From Zygnema cylindricum (taxonomy: Eukaryota > Streptophyta > Zygnematophyceae > Zygnematales > Zygnemataceae): DNA of 64,000 bases. The DNA lies in NCBI GenBank assembly GCA_037447655.1, contig JBBHKE010001088.1:20195-84194 (forward strand), in the 5' to 3' direction. Within the stretch, counting starts at the first letter, position 1. The number at the start of each line of letters is the position of its first letter. Position numbers and translations under genes: made by a program. This document shows positions 35,601-46,528 of this stretch, in pieces. The notes beneath the pieces were generated by a model. That model was not told where the DNA came from, did no database searches, and saw only the letters and a program-made list of their open reading frames with translations.

Positions 35601-36675
35601 TTCTTACCAGCTTGGGCTTTACAAGGATCAGCTCAGATCACTCTGTTTATGTCATTGAAGGAGATGATGGTGTGATTTATGTAGCAGTGTTTGTAGATGA
35701 TCTGCTTCTAATCACCAAATCATTAAATGAGATAAATAAGATAAAGGCAGCTCTGAATGCTAGGTTTGACATGACAGACTTAGGTGAAGCTAAGTATATC
35801 CTAGGTATTATAGTAGAGAGAGATAGGAGTTAGAGAGTTTTTTACCTCCCCCAGAGAGAGGCCAGTGGAAATGTACTTGAAAGATTTGGCATGACAGATG
35901 CAAAAGGGAGTGCCACTCCTATGTAGTTCATGCAAAAGGTGGAAGGAAAGGGGACAGATGGAGGAATGACTCTCGAAGATGATATGGAACCAGGGGAGTC
36001 AGACTTCATGTCCACGATTCCCTACTGACAAATTTTTGGGAGTCTTATCTACTTTATGAACTGCACTCGTCCGGATATCGCAGCGGCTGTTGGAGCTCTG
36101 AGTCGAAGTCTTCAAAATCCGAAAAAATCAGATTGGGAGGCAGCAAAACGAGTTCTGCGATATCTTGTAGGAACACGAGATCTCTGACTGTCTCTTGGAG
36201 GAGATGAAGTGAAGATCAACACCTGGAACGATGCGAGTTATGGTGATATGCCAAGCCGGCGTTCTACCACTGGATTCATTCTGAAGATCGGTAATAGTAC
36301 TTGCTGTTGGAAAAGCAAGCTCAAAAAGGTGACTGCTCAGTCAACCATCAAAGCTGAATACATGGCAGCTAGCTCAGCAGTTAAGGAACTTCTTTGGGTA
36401 AAGTCTCTCTTACAAGAACTGAAATTTATGCAATCTTGTCCTCATGTCATTTGGTGTGACAATCAAGCTGCTATTGCTATTACTTCTAATCCTAGTCATC
36501 ATTTCAAAAGCAAGCATATTGACATAAAGTAACACTTTGAAGGGAAAAGGTGGTGGGCAGAATTTTGAAACTCAGCTACTTACCTGATGAGAAAATGTTG
36601 GCAGATATGATGACAAAACCCTTACCTGCCCCAAAATTGAAATTATGTAGAGAGGGATATGGTCTAAGTAGTTAG
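32587..36675 (+). pseudogene. Gag-pol of C2, broken
   Basis: Gag MTTPASSSSSVGVVV then VTGPPSRIPVLNG. The zinc knuckle (about 33282-33325) has a stop between its first two Cys. The protease site reads IMVSGSS, so the catalytic Asp is now Val. Integrase FKDDFSRFSR and RSDNGGEYTS lie at 34220-34370. RT runs 35204-35833 with FVDD at about 35690-35705. RNase H runs about 36030-36540 with further pieces to the stop at 36673-36675. About ten stops or shifts are visible. Confidence 0.88.
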
Positions 36676-36695
36676 TAGAGTCTAAAGCTTTGGAG

Positions 36696-37399
36696 TGTTT
36701 TTTTGAAAGCTTTAGTCCTCACTAAGCTTTATAGGTGAGGGGAGTGTTTTCACAGTACTTAGAATATTTTGTGAAAGTCTAGTTTAGTATGTACCAAAAT
36801 TAATGTTACAGTGAATAGCGAGGGAGTTCACGCTGTGGCAGACTTCAAGACACGTGTCGGTAAATGAGACACTCTACAAAGATCCGTTGGTACTATTCAG
36901 ACTTACCATAAAGACCGAAGTGTCTCAGTTGAGATTCTCTCAATATGACATACCTTGACATATTCAGGTATCCTCTTCTAAATAGTAGATATTTTTGATG
37001 TATGGCTGGTATGCCTCCTTTGCTTAGTTAGGGCAATAAGTGGCTGCTAGCTCTTAGAAAAATAGATCTTTTAGGTATAAGAATAGGACTTAGTCATTTC
37101 AGAATTAGGAACTTGTTGTATCAAAATTATGCTGTGACGTTTTTGATATCTTTGACTGAGAATATATCTCAGATCTGTTTGCAAATTTCTGTGTAAATAT
37201 GCACTTGTGTTCCTTTGTGTACTATCTGCATTGTGTCAGATTTGTAGACCATTTGGTTGCCTAAATTATCTTTGGCTGTTTTCCAAAGTTGTGTGTATTT
37301 TTCTGAGCATCAGTGAGAGCTTCTTGCTTATCTTAATTCTGTGATGACTACTCCAACATCATCTTCATCTTCAGTTGGTGTAGTAGTCACAGAAAAACA
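36696..37399 (+). repeat. 3' LTR of C2
   Basis: 704 bp, TGTTTTTTTGAAAG to agaaaaaca, preceded by the short purine stretch tggag. Differences from the 5' LTR are mostly single substitutions. Confidence 0.92.
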
Positions 37400-38160
37400 T
37401 TCAGTACTTACCAAAATTAGTGTGAAAGTGAAGTTGGGAGTTCACGATTCATTCACATTTGGGACACGCGTCGTCACTTGAGAGAAATGGGTGAGTATGT
37501 CCTCCATGGACGTACGGAAATTCGGCGGGACCGCGGTACTTCATGAAGTCACATCTATCGTGCCAAATCCTCTAATCGGACGGCTGACAGCCGCCGCCAA
37601 CAAATACTGATGATGCATGACTAGATCACTATCACTTTACCTTGTCGGAACTTTGGTGTAAATATTTGGTAGAACATAATTTTGTCTGTAGTGAATTAGT
37701 TGTTTAGTGTTGAGAATGTGACTTATGACATACCTTCAGTATACAGGTATACTCATAGTATTTTTGTGTAAGAATGTTAGATGTACGGCTGGAATGCCTT
37801 CGTACAGCTTAGTGTAGTTTCAGTGTATAGAAGTAGGACTTAGTAAATTTTGATTTATTAGGAACAAATGATTTGAAAAAACTGTGCACTCAATTTTATG
37901 AAAATTCACCTTTGAATATCTCACACATCTGTGAGCACAATTAAGTGAAATTTTATGTGTGTGTTCCTTTGTATGATATCTACATTGTGGTAGATTCGTC
38001 GGACTATTGTGTCCCTATATTGAAAGTTATTTTCTGTCAAAGTTGTTGTTTTGCTATTGGTATTTGTGGAAGCTTCCTCTCTTGTTTTGTTCTACAATGA
38101 CTACTACTGCTGCTTCTTCTTCATCTTCAGTACCATCAGTTGTCTCAGAATAACCAAAAA

Positions 38161-40560
38161 TGCACTGGCCAAATTCCAAGGGGCAATGGACGAATCACTC
38201 CGAGGGTTCGATTGCGCCAGGTGTTACATTGATGATGTCATTTTCTTTTCCAAGACCTTTGAGGAACAATTGGAGCATGTCTAAATCGTCCTCCGGGCCC
38301 TCTAAGCAGCGGGCTTGAAATGTCACCTGGGCAAAGGTATTTTTGGGGTTCAAAGAATCATTTACCCCGGACATGAGATGACTCCCAAGTATATGGGTCC
38401 CCACATGGTGAAGGTGGCAGCAATAGACGCTCTTCCTTCACCTAAGGACATCTCGGCCCTTCGCACATTCCTGAGCCTTACGAACTACTATTGGTGGTTT
38501 ATCCCCGAGTTTAGTTGTCACGCTTAGCCCCTTACTCAGTTATTGCGGATGGACCAAGAATGGCAGTGGGTTGAAGAGCAACAGATCGCCTTCCAGTTCT
38601 TGAAGGATGCTCTGATGTAGCACCCCGTGCTCCAAATGCTTGATCACCAGAGGCCTTTCCTCCTTTACACTGATTGGAGACAGTTTGGATTGGGAGCAGT
38701 TTTGGCTCAAGTCGATGATGCTAGAGCTGAGTATGTGGTGGCTTACGCCAGCAAGAGCAATAACCGAGCAGACGGGAATTATAGCAGTTACCAAAGAGAG
38801 CTCCTCGCAGCTGTTTGGGCAATCCAACATTTTCAGCCTTATTTGTACGGGGTCCATTTCACCATGATTACTAACCACCAACCCCTGAAATGGATCCTAG
38901 AAAATAGTAAGTTAACCGGCATACTCGCCATATGGGTTCTTATCCTGGAGGAATATGATTTCGGCATTGTTCACTGGGCAGGGGAAATCCATGGGAATGC
39001 CGACGGACTTAGCCGAAATATCGATCCTTCCACCCTGGATTCTACCAGAGCTCGGCATGAAGAGGACTCGGAAATCAGTTTGGGACTCATTCGAGCATCC
39101 TCCGCCTTCATCTTGCTTTCCCAATCTGGGGGGGAACTATCAACTTTTGCGACAGACGTGGAGGGGCAGGCGCCCATAGGAGACAGACGGAAGGATATCT
39201 AGAATGTCTCCGATCCACTCCAATCTATCCTGCAGGGGTATCCTCTTCCCCATTAGGCTAGAGTTGAATTATATCGATTTCAGACCCGGATGGCGGCGTA
39301 TGATTGGGACCGAGGCATACTCCTCCAAAAATGGTCACATGACAAGAGGAAAGTGGTTCCTCCCCTTTCAGATCGAGAAACTTTGATCACCCATCTCCAC
39401 CAGCAATCTAGACACTTTGGGCAGAATCGGACCACTTCCATGGTTACCAGTTCTTATTGGTGGCACGGGTTGTTGGTCGAAGTCTACCAAATTGTGCAGA
39501 CTTGGTCTTCATGTGATCGAGTCAAAGCAGTTTTTGACAAAAAAGGCGGAACTAAGCTTCATTCTCTTCCTATCCGCGGGATGTTTTATCAGTGTTTTTT
39601 ATATCTTTAGGGACCTCTTCCGACTACCAGATAGGGGAACCGTTTCGTGCTATTCATGATAAAGCATTTTTAAAAATGGATAGAGTTGGTGGTTTTGCCC
39701 TGGAAGGAATCTAAGTCAATTGTAAATGCTTTTTTGTAGAGGGTGCTATCACAATATGGGGCACCAGCAGAGGTTCTAACAGACCATGGATCCTAATTTG
39801 CCGGAGAATTTACCAATATTTTGGAGAAATGCCTCATTGATCACTGACTGACAAGTCACAACCACCCCGAAGCCGATGGTTTGGCCGAAAGGTGCGAACA
39901 CACATTGAAGCTGTCACTACATAAATATGCAGTGGAAGAAGATTTGGGAGAGTGGGACTGGAGGGTGCCTTGGATTGCCATGGGATACACATTCAGCTGA
40001 CAAGCTTCTCTCCACTTCTATAGCCCTTACTTTATTTTGTTTGGACAACATCACATCGTGCCCAGGGCTGCCTCGACCTAAGCGGTGGTCAACTTGGAGA
40101 TGGATGATAGGGAACTGTAAAAAAATCGATCACCGATAGAGCCAAGATATTCCACCGAGAGATGCCCCTTGCCATGGGGAATTTACAGGTTGCTCAACAC
40201 CGGGATTAGTTGTGATATTCTCAACGCCGCATGGGGGATTATGTGCCACGGCAGCGAAGATTTATACCTGAGGACTTTGTATATCGCATGCAAGAGCAGA
40301 AGGACACGCTTAATATTTTTGTTCGGCGGGTGATTTTAAAAGTTATCGAAGTTTCAAACAAAGGGGTTTCTACCTTGGAGGGGATGGATGGTAAAAGAAT
40401 TAAGGAGAATCAGATTAATGTGGCCCCTTGCCATCTTCGGGGATAGCAGGACGAACCCACTTTTCAGTGGCTTTACTTTGTCGATCCCCCTTCCTGTTCA
40501 TCAGCATGCAGCCTGTCCTTTCAGCTTCCCAACGTTTTGATTTGCAATCAGTGTAGTACA
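38161..40560 (+). pseudogene. T3 gypsy RT C-terminus, RNase H and integrase, broken
   Basis: The RT catalytic box CYIDDVIFFSK is at about 38220-38255. RNase H (38640-38910) has LYTDW, QRELLAAVW and ITNHQPLKWI; the last normally reads TDH, so one catalytic Asp is Asn. A zinc-binding integrase segment (HQQSRHFGQNRT...CDRVKA, about 39395-39530) lacks the first Cys of its CxxC. Core pieces LTDHGS and HPEADGLAER (39780-39890) carry Asp and Glu of the DDE triad. A C-terminal domain at 40231-40446 ends VAPCHLRG. It is joined to MPFGLKN at 22733 across C1. Confidence 0.87.
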
Positions 40561-41728
40561 TGTTGATTTTTAAGTATTTTCTAGGTCTTTATAGAAAAAG
40601 AGCAAAGTCAATCTGTCCTTGAATCCCTTCTCCAAGCCCCCACAATTGTTGTAGTCACGGAAGGCTTGATAGGGAGCTAGAGCCATGGCTGCCTAAGCTC
40701 ACTAGAGAGGACATGGAGTGGATTAGGTAGATTTACCAAAAGGTGTTTGACGAACTAAGGAATTGATCGTGGTACCTGGCGTCCGACAAGATACAGTAGA
40801 CATAAGCTCTAACCGTTAAATCTATGACTAATATTACTATATATAAGGTTTGATAAATATATAAATTGTTACACGTAGATTAATTCATTTAACGGCGAAT
40901 AGATACTTAGTGCATAGATACAATTTGATTTAGTACGGAGTACGATATGGGGACGGAACGGATATTGCCTATTTGTTTCAATATCGAAACAAATACCGTG
41001 CGTCGAATTAAGCGGCTAGGATTATAACCAGTTTTGATCGGACGGCCACAATATGCGCCGCGATCACAGAAGAGGTATTTTTGGGGTTTTACGGTCTTTG
41101 CCACGTCAGATGACAAGTGGCGTGATAACATTGGATTACGAGAACTCTGGAGATTACGGGAAAAAATCATGATTTGACACGTGTCGACATTTTGGCCATG
41201 TTGTACAATGGTCGTACGGAAAGTACACCAACACCTGAACTTTACTATACGATACAGTAATTTGATTGGTGCCGTACTTCACTAGATAGAGTTTTAGAGG
41301 AGGAATATGACTTAGAAAATTTTGGGTAGGTAGACGCCTCTCCCGGAGAGCACCTTCTATAAACGGTACTTTGGCCATCCATAACTATCAATTTACTTGA
41401 CCATAATCAGTGATTGTTTTTGCTGCGGACTCAGGGGAGTCGAAGCTACACAAAAATGGAATCGGTCAGAGTTTTTGCCTGCCAAGGTGGCTGCATTTCT
41501 AAGGAAAGTCAAAGTGGGTGAATGTGTCCAAATCTCATATTCTAACTTTGCATTCTGTGGTGGAACTGAGCACACAGAAAGTATTATTTCACAGGAGTGA
41601 ATCTATATTGGGGTTCTAACTGTCAAGCTCAGTCATTTGGGTTTATATCAAGTTTAAAGTCGGCACTATCTAGATTAACTTCTTTGGATTTGCCTACTCT
41701 GAGAGGCCAATGGAGGCTTAGAGTTTCA
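40561..41728 (+). repeat. 5' LTR of G
   Basis: TGTTGATTTTTAAG to AGAGTTTCA, with tattttctaggtct after the start and a gacacgtgtcgac box at 41176-41188. A tRNA-like module appears degraded on the minus strand around 40770-40830. Confidence 0.88.
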
Positions 41729-41743
41729 GGTTATGGGCCCACC
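41729..41743 (+). other. Primer-binding site of G
   Basis: GGTTATGGGCCCACC immediately after the LTR, identical to the A and E1 sites and complementary to the tRNA-iMet anticodon arm. Confidence 0.78.
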
Positions 41744-43572
41744 ATCTAGGGTGCCTATTTTCGATGGAACAAACTTCACTTATTGGGAGTTTACTATGGA
41801 GGGATTGTTTTTGGAGAAGCACTTATGGGGAATTGTTTCGAGACAAGTGAGGTGTCCCCCACCAGGCTTTGGAGGAACTCACTATAGAGAATCATCTGGG
41901 GCTGCCCAGTTTACCAACCGGATTTCAGATGTAAAAGAAGGTGAAGGGAAAATCATTGCCATGGAATGGGAAAAATGGGAGAAGGGAAAAGAAACACCAC
42001 TGGTGAGGGGAACTAAGCTCTCGACTATGGTTCCACTTGTACGGAGTACAACTAAAATTGAAGAAAGTGACATTAAAATCTAGGAGTATAAAAACACCAT
42101 AGCAAAGCATCTCATACTTAGAATTGTATCTAAGTCTATAGCTATCACTCTTATAAATTTATCCAAGTCTTCAAAGATATGGGAAGCACTAAGTCACATT
42201 TATAAGAGTGAAACTATTCAGAGGCAGCAATTAGTAAAACAAGAAATAGATGCCTATGTTTATAAAGGCGGTAGGATGATAAAGTTTTGCAATGATATCG
42301 CTGCGCTATATGTTGAGCTTGCTAGTGCGGGATATGTAGAATCTGAGGAGAGAATTAATACACTACTCATGAAACTCCAAGATGAGAACAAAAACATCAT
42401 TTGTCGTATGCAGGCAATTGATGGTTCCTCATGGACTTAGAGCTTTACCATGGGGATAATTCTTGTGAGGAAAAGCACTTTGGAGCTTCGTAGGGGAAGT
42501 GACAGTGTGAATGCATTTACACCTGGTGGTGATTGACGGAAGCGTGATGAGAGGAACGGTGGTGACGAGCAGAAGCGTGATGAGACGAAGAAAGACAAAG
42601 GTAAACCTTATCGGAACTTTGGTGGAAAGATAGGGAGATGAAAAGAAAGGGGAGTTTTGAAAAAGGGTGTTTGCTTCTTTTGTAGGGAACGGGGTCATTA
42701 TATGGAGGAATGCCCTTGTTTGGAAAAACTTAGAAGTAAGAATGTGAATGAGGAGGAAGAAGGGGAAGAGGAGAAAGAGGATGAAGATGTTTTAGATCTT
42801 CTCCAGATTACTAGTATGGGGAAGAGAGAAAAGCACACATAAATTCCACGAAAGCAACAGTGTGCTTTTGGAGGTATAAGGGAAGTAAAGAGAGAGGAGG
42901 TACTTGAGGATGTCGAGTAGTGTAGAGTTTATGACTTAGAAATGAGAAAATCAGATCTAGGATCCATAAGTGAAAACGGGAAAGATAAAATTAATGAGGT
43001 TAATTTTATAGATAATAGGGAAACAGAAAACTGGTCGGAAAGGGAGACTTCAACGGATTCCGAGGAAAGGGGAGAAGTGAAACTCGAAAGAGGTTTTAAA
43101 GGATAGGGGAGAAGAGAAATATTTGATTAAAGGTTTAGGGGAGAAGAAATATTTATTGGGAATTAAATTAGAAAGTGATAGTGGAAAGAATTCCATGGGA
43201 GAGAGTGAGGGAAGCTCAAAAAATGGGGTAATTATCATGGATAAAAATATGAGTACGGAAGATGTAGATCTTATGAAGAAGTTAGTGGGGACTAGTGTTT
43301 TTTGTGAATATTTGGGGGTGGATGGATTTGACATCACTACTTGGTGTGATGTCGCTATTGAAGATGTGCCTCTAAAAGGGTTATCATCCGGGTATGTGTT
43401 GCAGGTTGGGGATATGGCTGACTATTGGAAATGCAAAAGGGAAAGTAGATTCTGGTTGGATGAAAAGGGGAGGAGGTGGATAAAATCTTTGATCGAATTA
43501 ATGATAAGTGGGGTGCTAAATGAAATGTGTGATGCAATTATTGTTTCTAGTTCATCTAATGCATTGTTTTAA
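41733..43572 (+). pseudogene. Gag and RNase H remnant of G, broken
   Basis: It begins MGPPSRVPIFDGTNFTYWE and aligns throughout with the Gag of A: YKSETIQRQQ, YVYKGGRMIKFCND, CCHC knuckle CFFCRERGHYMEEC (about 42670-42715). The tail has EKKYLLGIKLESDSGKN (about 43145) and FDITTWCDVAIEDVPLKG/SGYVLQVGDMADYW (43327-43430). Stops at about 42081, 42438, 42535, 42640, 42841, 42918 and 43104 break it. At the position of the A stop (24548) this copy has Glu (STEDVD). Confidence 0.85.
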
Positions 43573-43694
43573 ATAGGAGAGTATTTTTCTTAAGTTTTAT
43601 ATAAGGAAAAAGAAAAAAAAAAAAAATAGGGGAAGGAGTGTTAGTTTATTTGTTTGTAAGAGTTGAAATGAAGAAGACTAGAAAATAAAGGGAG

Positions 43695-44806
43695 TGTTGA
43701 TATTAGAGTATTTTCTAGGTCTTTATAGAAAAAAAGCAAAGGCAGTCTATCCCTGAATCCCTTCTCCAAGACCCCACACTTGTTGTTGTCACTAAAGGCT
43801 TGATAGCAAGCTAGAGCCATGGTTGCCTAAGCTTACTAGAGAGGACAAGGGGTGGATTAGGTAGATTTAACAAAACGTGCTTGACAAACCGAGAAATTAT
43901 TCTTGGTACCTGCCGACCGTTAAGTCACTGCAGCCGTTAGCTCTAAACGTTAAGTCTAGGAATCATATTACGATATATTTGGTTTGATAAATATTAAAAT
44001 TGTTACACGTAGATTAATTTGTTTAAGGGTGAATAGATACTTAGTGTATAGATACAGTTTGATTTAGTACGGAGTACGGTATGGGGACGGAATGGATACC
44101 GCGCATTTGTTTCGATAGCGAAACAAATACAACCTGTCGAATTTAAGCGGCTAGGTTTATAACCGGTTTTGATCGGACAGCCGCGATAGGTGCCGCGATC
44201 ACGGAAGAGGTATTTTTGGTGTTTTACTATCTTTGCCACGTCAAATGACACGTGGAGTGATAACATTGGATTACGGGACCTCCATAGATTACGGGAACAA
44301 ATCCTGATGTGACACGTGTCAACATTTTGGCCATGTTGTACAATGGCCGTACAAAAATTACACCGGCACATGTACTTTACTGTACGACACAGTAATTTGA
44401 TTGGTACCATACTTCAGTAGATTGAGTTTTAGAGGGGGAATAAGACTTAGAAAATTTTGGGTAGGTAGCTGCCTCTCCCAGAGAGCACTTTGTATAAATG
44501 GCAAACTTTGGCCAGCCATAACTATCAATTTACTTGACCATTTTCAGTGGTTTTTTTTGCTACGGACTCAAGGGAGTCCAAGCTACACAAGGGTGTAGTC
44601 GATCAGAGTTTTTGTTTGCCAGGGTTGCTGCATTTCTAAGGGAAAGTCAAAGTGGGTGAATGTGTCCAAATCTCATATTCTAACTTTTCATTCTGTGGTG
44701 GAACTGAGCACACAGAAAGTGTTATTTCACAGGGGTGAATCTACATTGGGATTTTGACTGTCAAAGGGTCAGTCATTTGGGTTAATATCAAGTTAGGAGT
44801 CAGCAC
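43695..44806 (+). repeat. 3' LTR of G, truncated
   Basis: It starts TGTTGATATTAGAG after aaataaagggag. It follows the 5' LTR to gtcagcac at 44806, then is interrupted by the B-type LTR. A perfect palindrome ATTTGTTTCG-ATAG-CGAAACAAAT lies at 44105-44128. Confidence 0.87.
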
Positions 44807-46528
44807 TAAAACTTTGAGACCTCCATAGGTCCTCAAAAAGAATAGCTTGCAAGAAGCCTCTATGATAACCCTGACCCCTTTGTGTTTCAGCAAAAACAAC
44901 TGCCACCGTGGCAAACAATAAGTCTGACCACCCTTACCTTTGTGAAGGTAAGACTCCCTTGAGTTTATAGCAAAAAGAATCTCTGAATTTGCTCCTCTGA
45001 GCAGTAAGTTATAGAGAGTCAAAGTTGACCTTTTGTACAGAAGTTCTTTGGGAGAGAGGGTCCTATCTACTACTTTTTTCTAGGTCCTATATCTCTTATA
45101 AACTCTATCTACTGATGTACTAAGTCAATCAGATTACACTTCCGTACACAAAAGTACAGCTGCCGGTGTACTTTCTGTACGGACAATGTATGTCATGCCT
45201 AAATGTCGACACGTGGTATATCCGGATTTGCTTCCTTAATCCTCGGAGATGCCGCGATCCAATATTATTCTGCCACATGTCATCCGATATGGTGATGACC
45301 ATAAACCGCCGAAATCCTCTTCCGCGATCTCGGCATTCATTCCGGCCGTCCGATTAAATGCACATTTAATCGTAGCCGTAATAAATACCTGCGCGCTATT
45401 CGTTTCGCTATCGAAACAAATGCGCGGTACTTGTTGCATATCCATACCGTAATCCGTACTTCTTCGTAACTGAACCTATGTATTCCGTAAGCATTTTTCG
45501 TTAAATGAAATGTCCTACATGGTAACGTTTAAATAATTATCAAACCACATAGCATGTATGATTAGTTCTAAACCTAACAAATAAGGTTACCGTCTACCGG
45601 TTGTTTGCCAGCCGGCATGTATCAGAATCAAATCTTGGATGCATCACTAATTCTTTTAGTAATTAAACTACCATTAAATAAATCAACTAATTTATTTCCC
45701 GTAAACCTCTCGATAGCCTAGGTAGCCATGGCTCTAGCTTCCTCTCCAATTTCTCATTGACAGCGACAAGTGTGGGAGTTGGAGAGAGAAGTTAGAGATA
45801 GACTGCCTCGGCTTCTTTCTAGTTAGACCTAGAAAATACTTAAAAGAGAACCATCAATTTCTACACTCCCCTTATTTTCTAGTTAATTCTTTAATTTTAG
45901 ACCACACTTCTCCCTGCATAAAATTAGCTTAGGGGAAGGCACAGGTTTGGTCATCAAATCTGCTACCATCTCGCTATCTGGTGGGTACTTTAAACTAATT
46001 ATTTTGTTTTCTACTTTTTCTCTAACAAAGCTGAGTCTGATGTCCATGTGTTTGGCTTTAAAATTATGTTTAGGATTGGCAAAAATAGCGATTGCTGCCT
46101 GATTATCACAAAAAAAAAATTTTGCACACCACTCTTAAGGTGACCAAGCTCACCAAGCAAAGACTTGACCCACATCAATTCTTTTACACCAGTGCAAGAG
46201 GCCATATACTCAGCCTCCATGGTGGACTGAGCAATGACTTTTGTTGTTTGCTGCTCCAACAGCAAGCCCCATCACCCACATATAATACATATCCAGAAGT
46301 GCATCTCCTCATCGGAGCATCACCATAACAAGCATCACTCCAAGTAGTGATGTCAGTATTCTCCCCACCCAAATGCAACCATAGATCTTTAGTTCCTATC
46401 ACATATCTATGGACTCTGTTAGCTGCCTCCCAATCCCTCTTAGTGGGAGCATTTAGACTTCTACTCAGTACTCCTACAGCTGCAGCTAAATCCGGCCGGG
46501 TACAATTCATAAAATAGATTAGACTTCC
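44807..46528 (-). mobile_element. B5, truncated B-type copia in minus orientation
   Basis: A 3' LTR (44807-45865; plus-strand start TAAAACTTTGAG, a mutated TGAAAC, ending TTTCTACA) is followed by ctccccttattttct and RNase H coding sequence, which stops at 46528 where B4 begins. The rest of the element is missing. Confidence 0.85.
45888..46528 (-). pseudogene. RNase H fragment of B5
   Basis: The minus strand has SLIYFMNCTRPDLAAAVGVLSRSL at its N-terminal end, TTWSDACYGDAPMRRCTSGYVLYVGDGACCW, and STMEAEYMASC. A frameshift lies at about 46130-46240. It closely matches B1 RNase H (18000-18297 and 20629-20979). It is cut just after the RT/RNase H boundary. Confidence 0.85.

Larger units (their letters stand above)
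31939..37399 (+). mobile_element. C2, full-length Ty1/copia retrotransposon in C1 3' LTR
   Basis: 5461 bp with equal-length LTRs (31939-32642 and 36696-37399, 704 bp each) and perfect duplications ttcag (31934-31938 and 37400-37404). It is a shorter-LTR sister of C1 that targeted its relative. The internal region is complete in layout but carries stops. Confidence 0.94.
22734..38155 (+). mobile_element. C1, Ty1/copia retrotransposon inserted in T3 RT
   Basis: Flanks aagaa (22729-22733) and aaaaa (38156-38160) are a 5-bp duplication with one change, and the T3 RT reading GLKN/ALAKFQ is restored on removal. LTRs of about 848 bp are each interrupted: the 5' LTR by A, the 3' LTR by C2. The internal part (27766-31841) encodes a broken gag-pol. 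Without its nested elements C1 is about 5.8 kb. Confidence 0.92.
31842..38155 (+). repeat. 3' LTR of C1, interrupted by element C2
   Basis: 31842-31938 plus 37405-38155 (about 848 bp). It ends agaataacc, where the 5' LTR ends caaaacaaca, so the terminal dinucleotide has mutated. Its interior at 37597-37601 is the empty target site for element A. Confidence 0.88.
5836..40560 (+). mobile_element. T3, Ty3/gypsy retrotransposon with a C5-DNA methyltransferase domain, in three pieces
   Basis: Pieces 5836-7116, 22059-22733 and 38161-40560 become contiguous when copia insertions B1 and C1 are removed at their target duplications. The joined order is methyltransferase, RT, RNase H, zinc-binding and catalytic integrase. 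Integrase after RNase H is diagnostic of Ty3/gypsy. No LTR of T3 was recognised; the left part probably lies beyond E1 and the right end is cut by element G. All domains carry stops, so it is an old dead copy of about 4.35 kb embedded over about 35 kb. Confidence 0.8.
40561..44806 (+). mobile_element. G, gag-only copia-like element of the A type
   Basis: LTRs are at 40561-41728 (1168 bp) and 43695-44806 (3' end cut by the B5 fragment). The internal part encodes Gag and the same RT/RNase H remnant tail as A, with protease, integrase and RT core likewise absent. It inserted into the right end of T3 and is more decayed than A. Confidence 0.88.
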
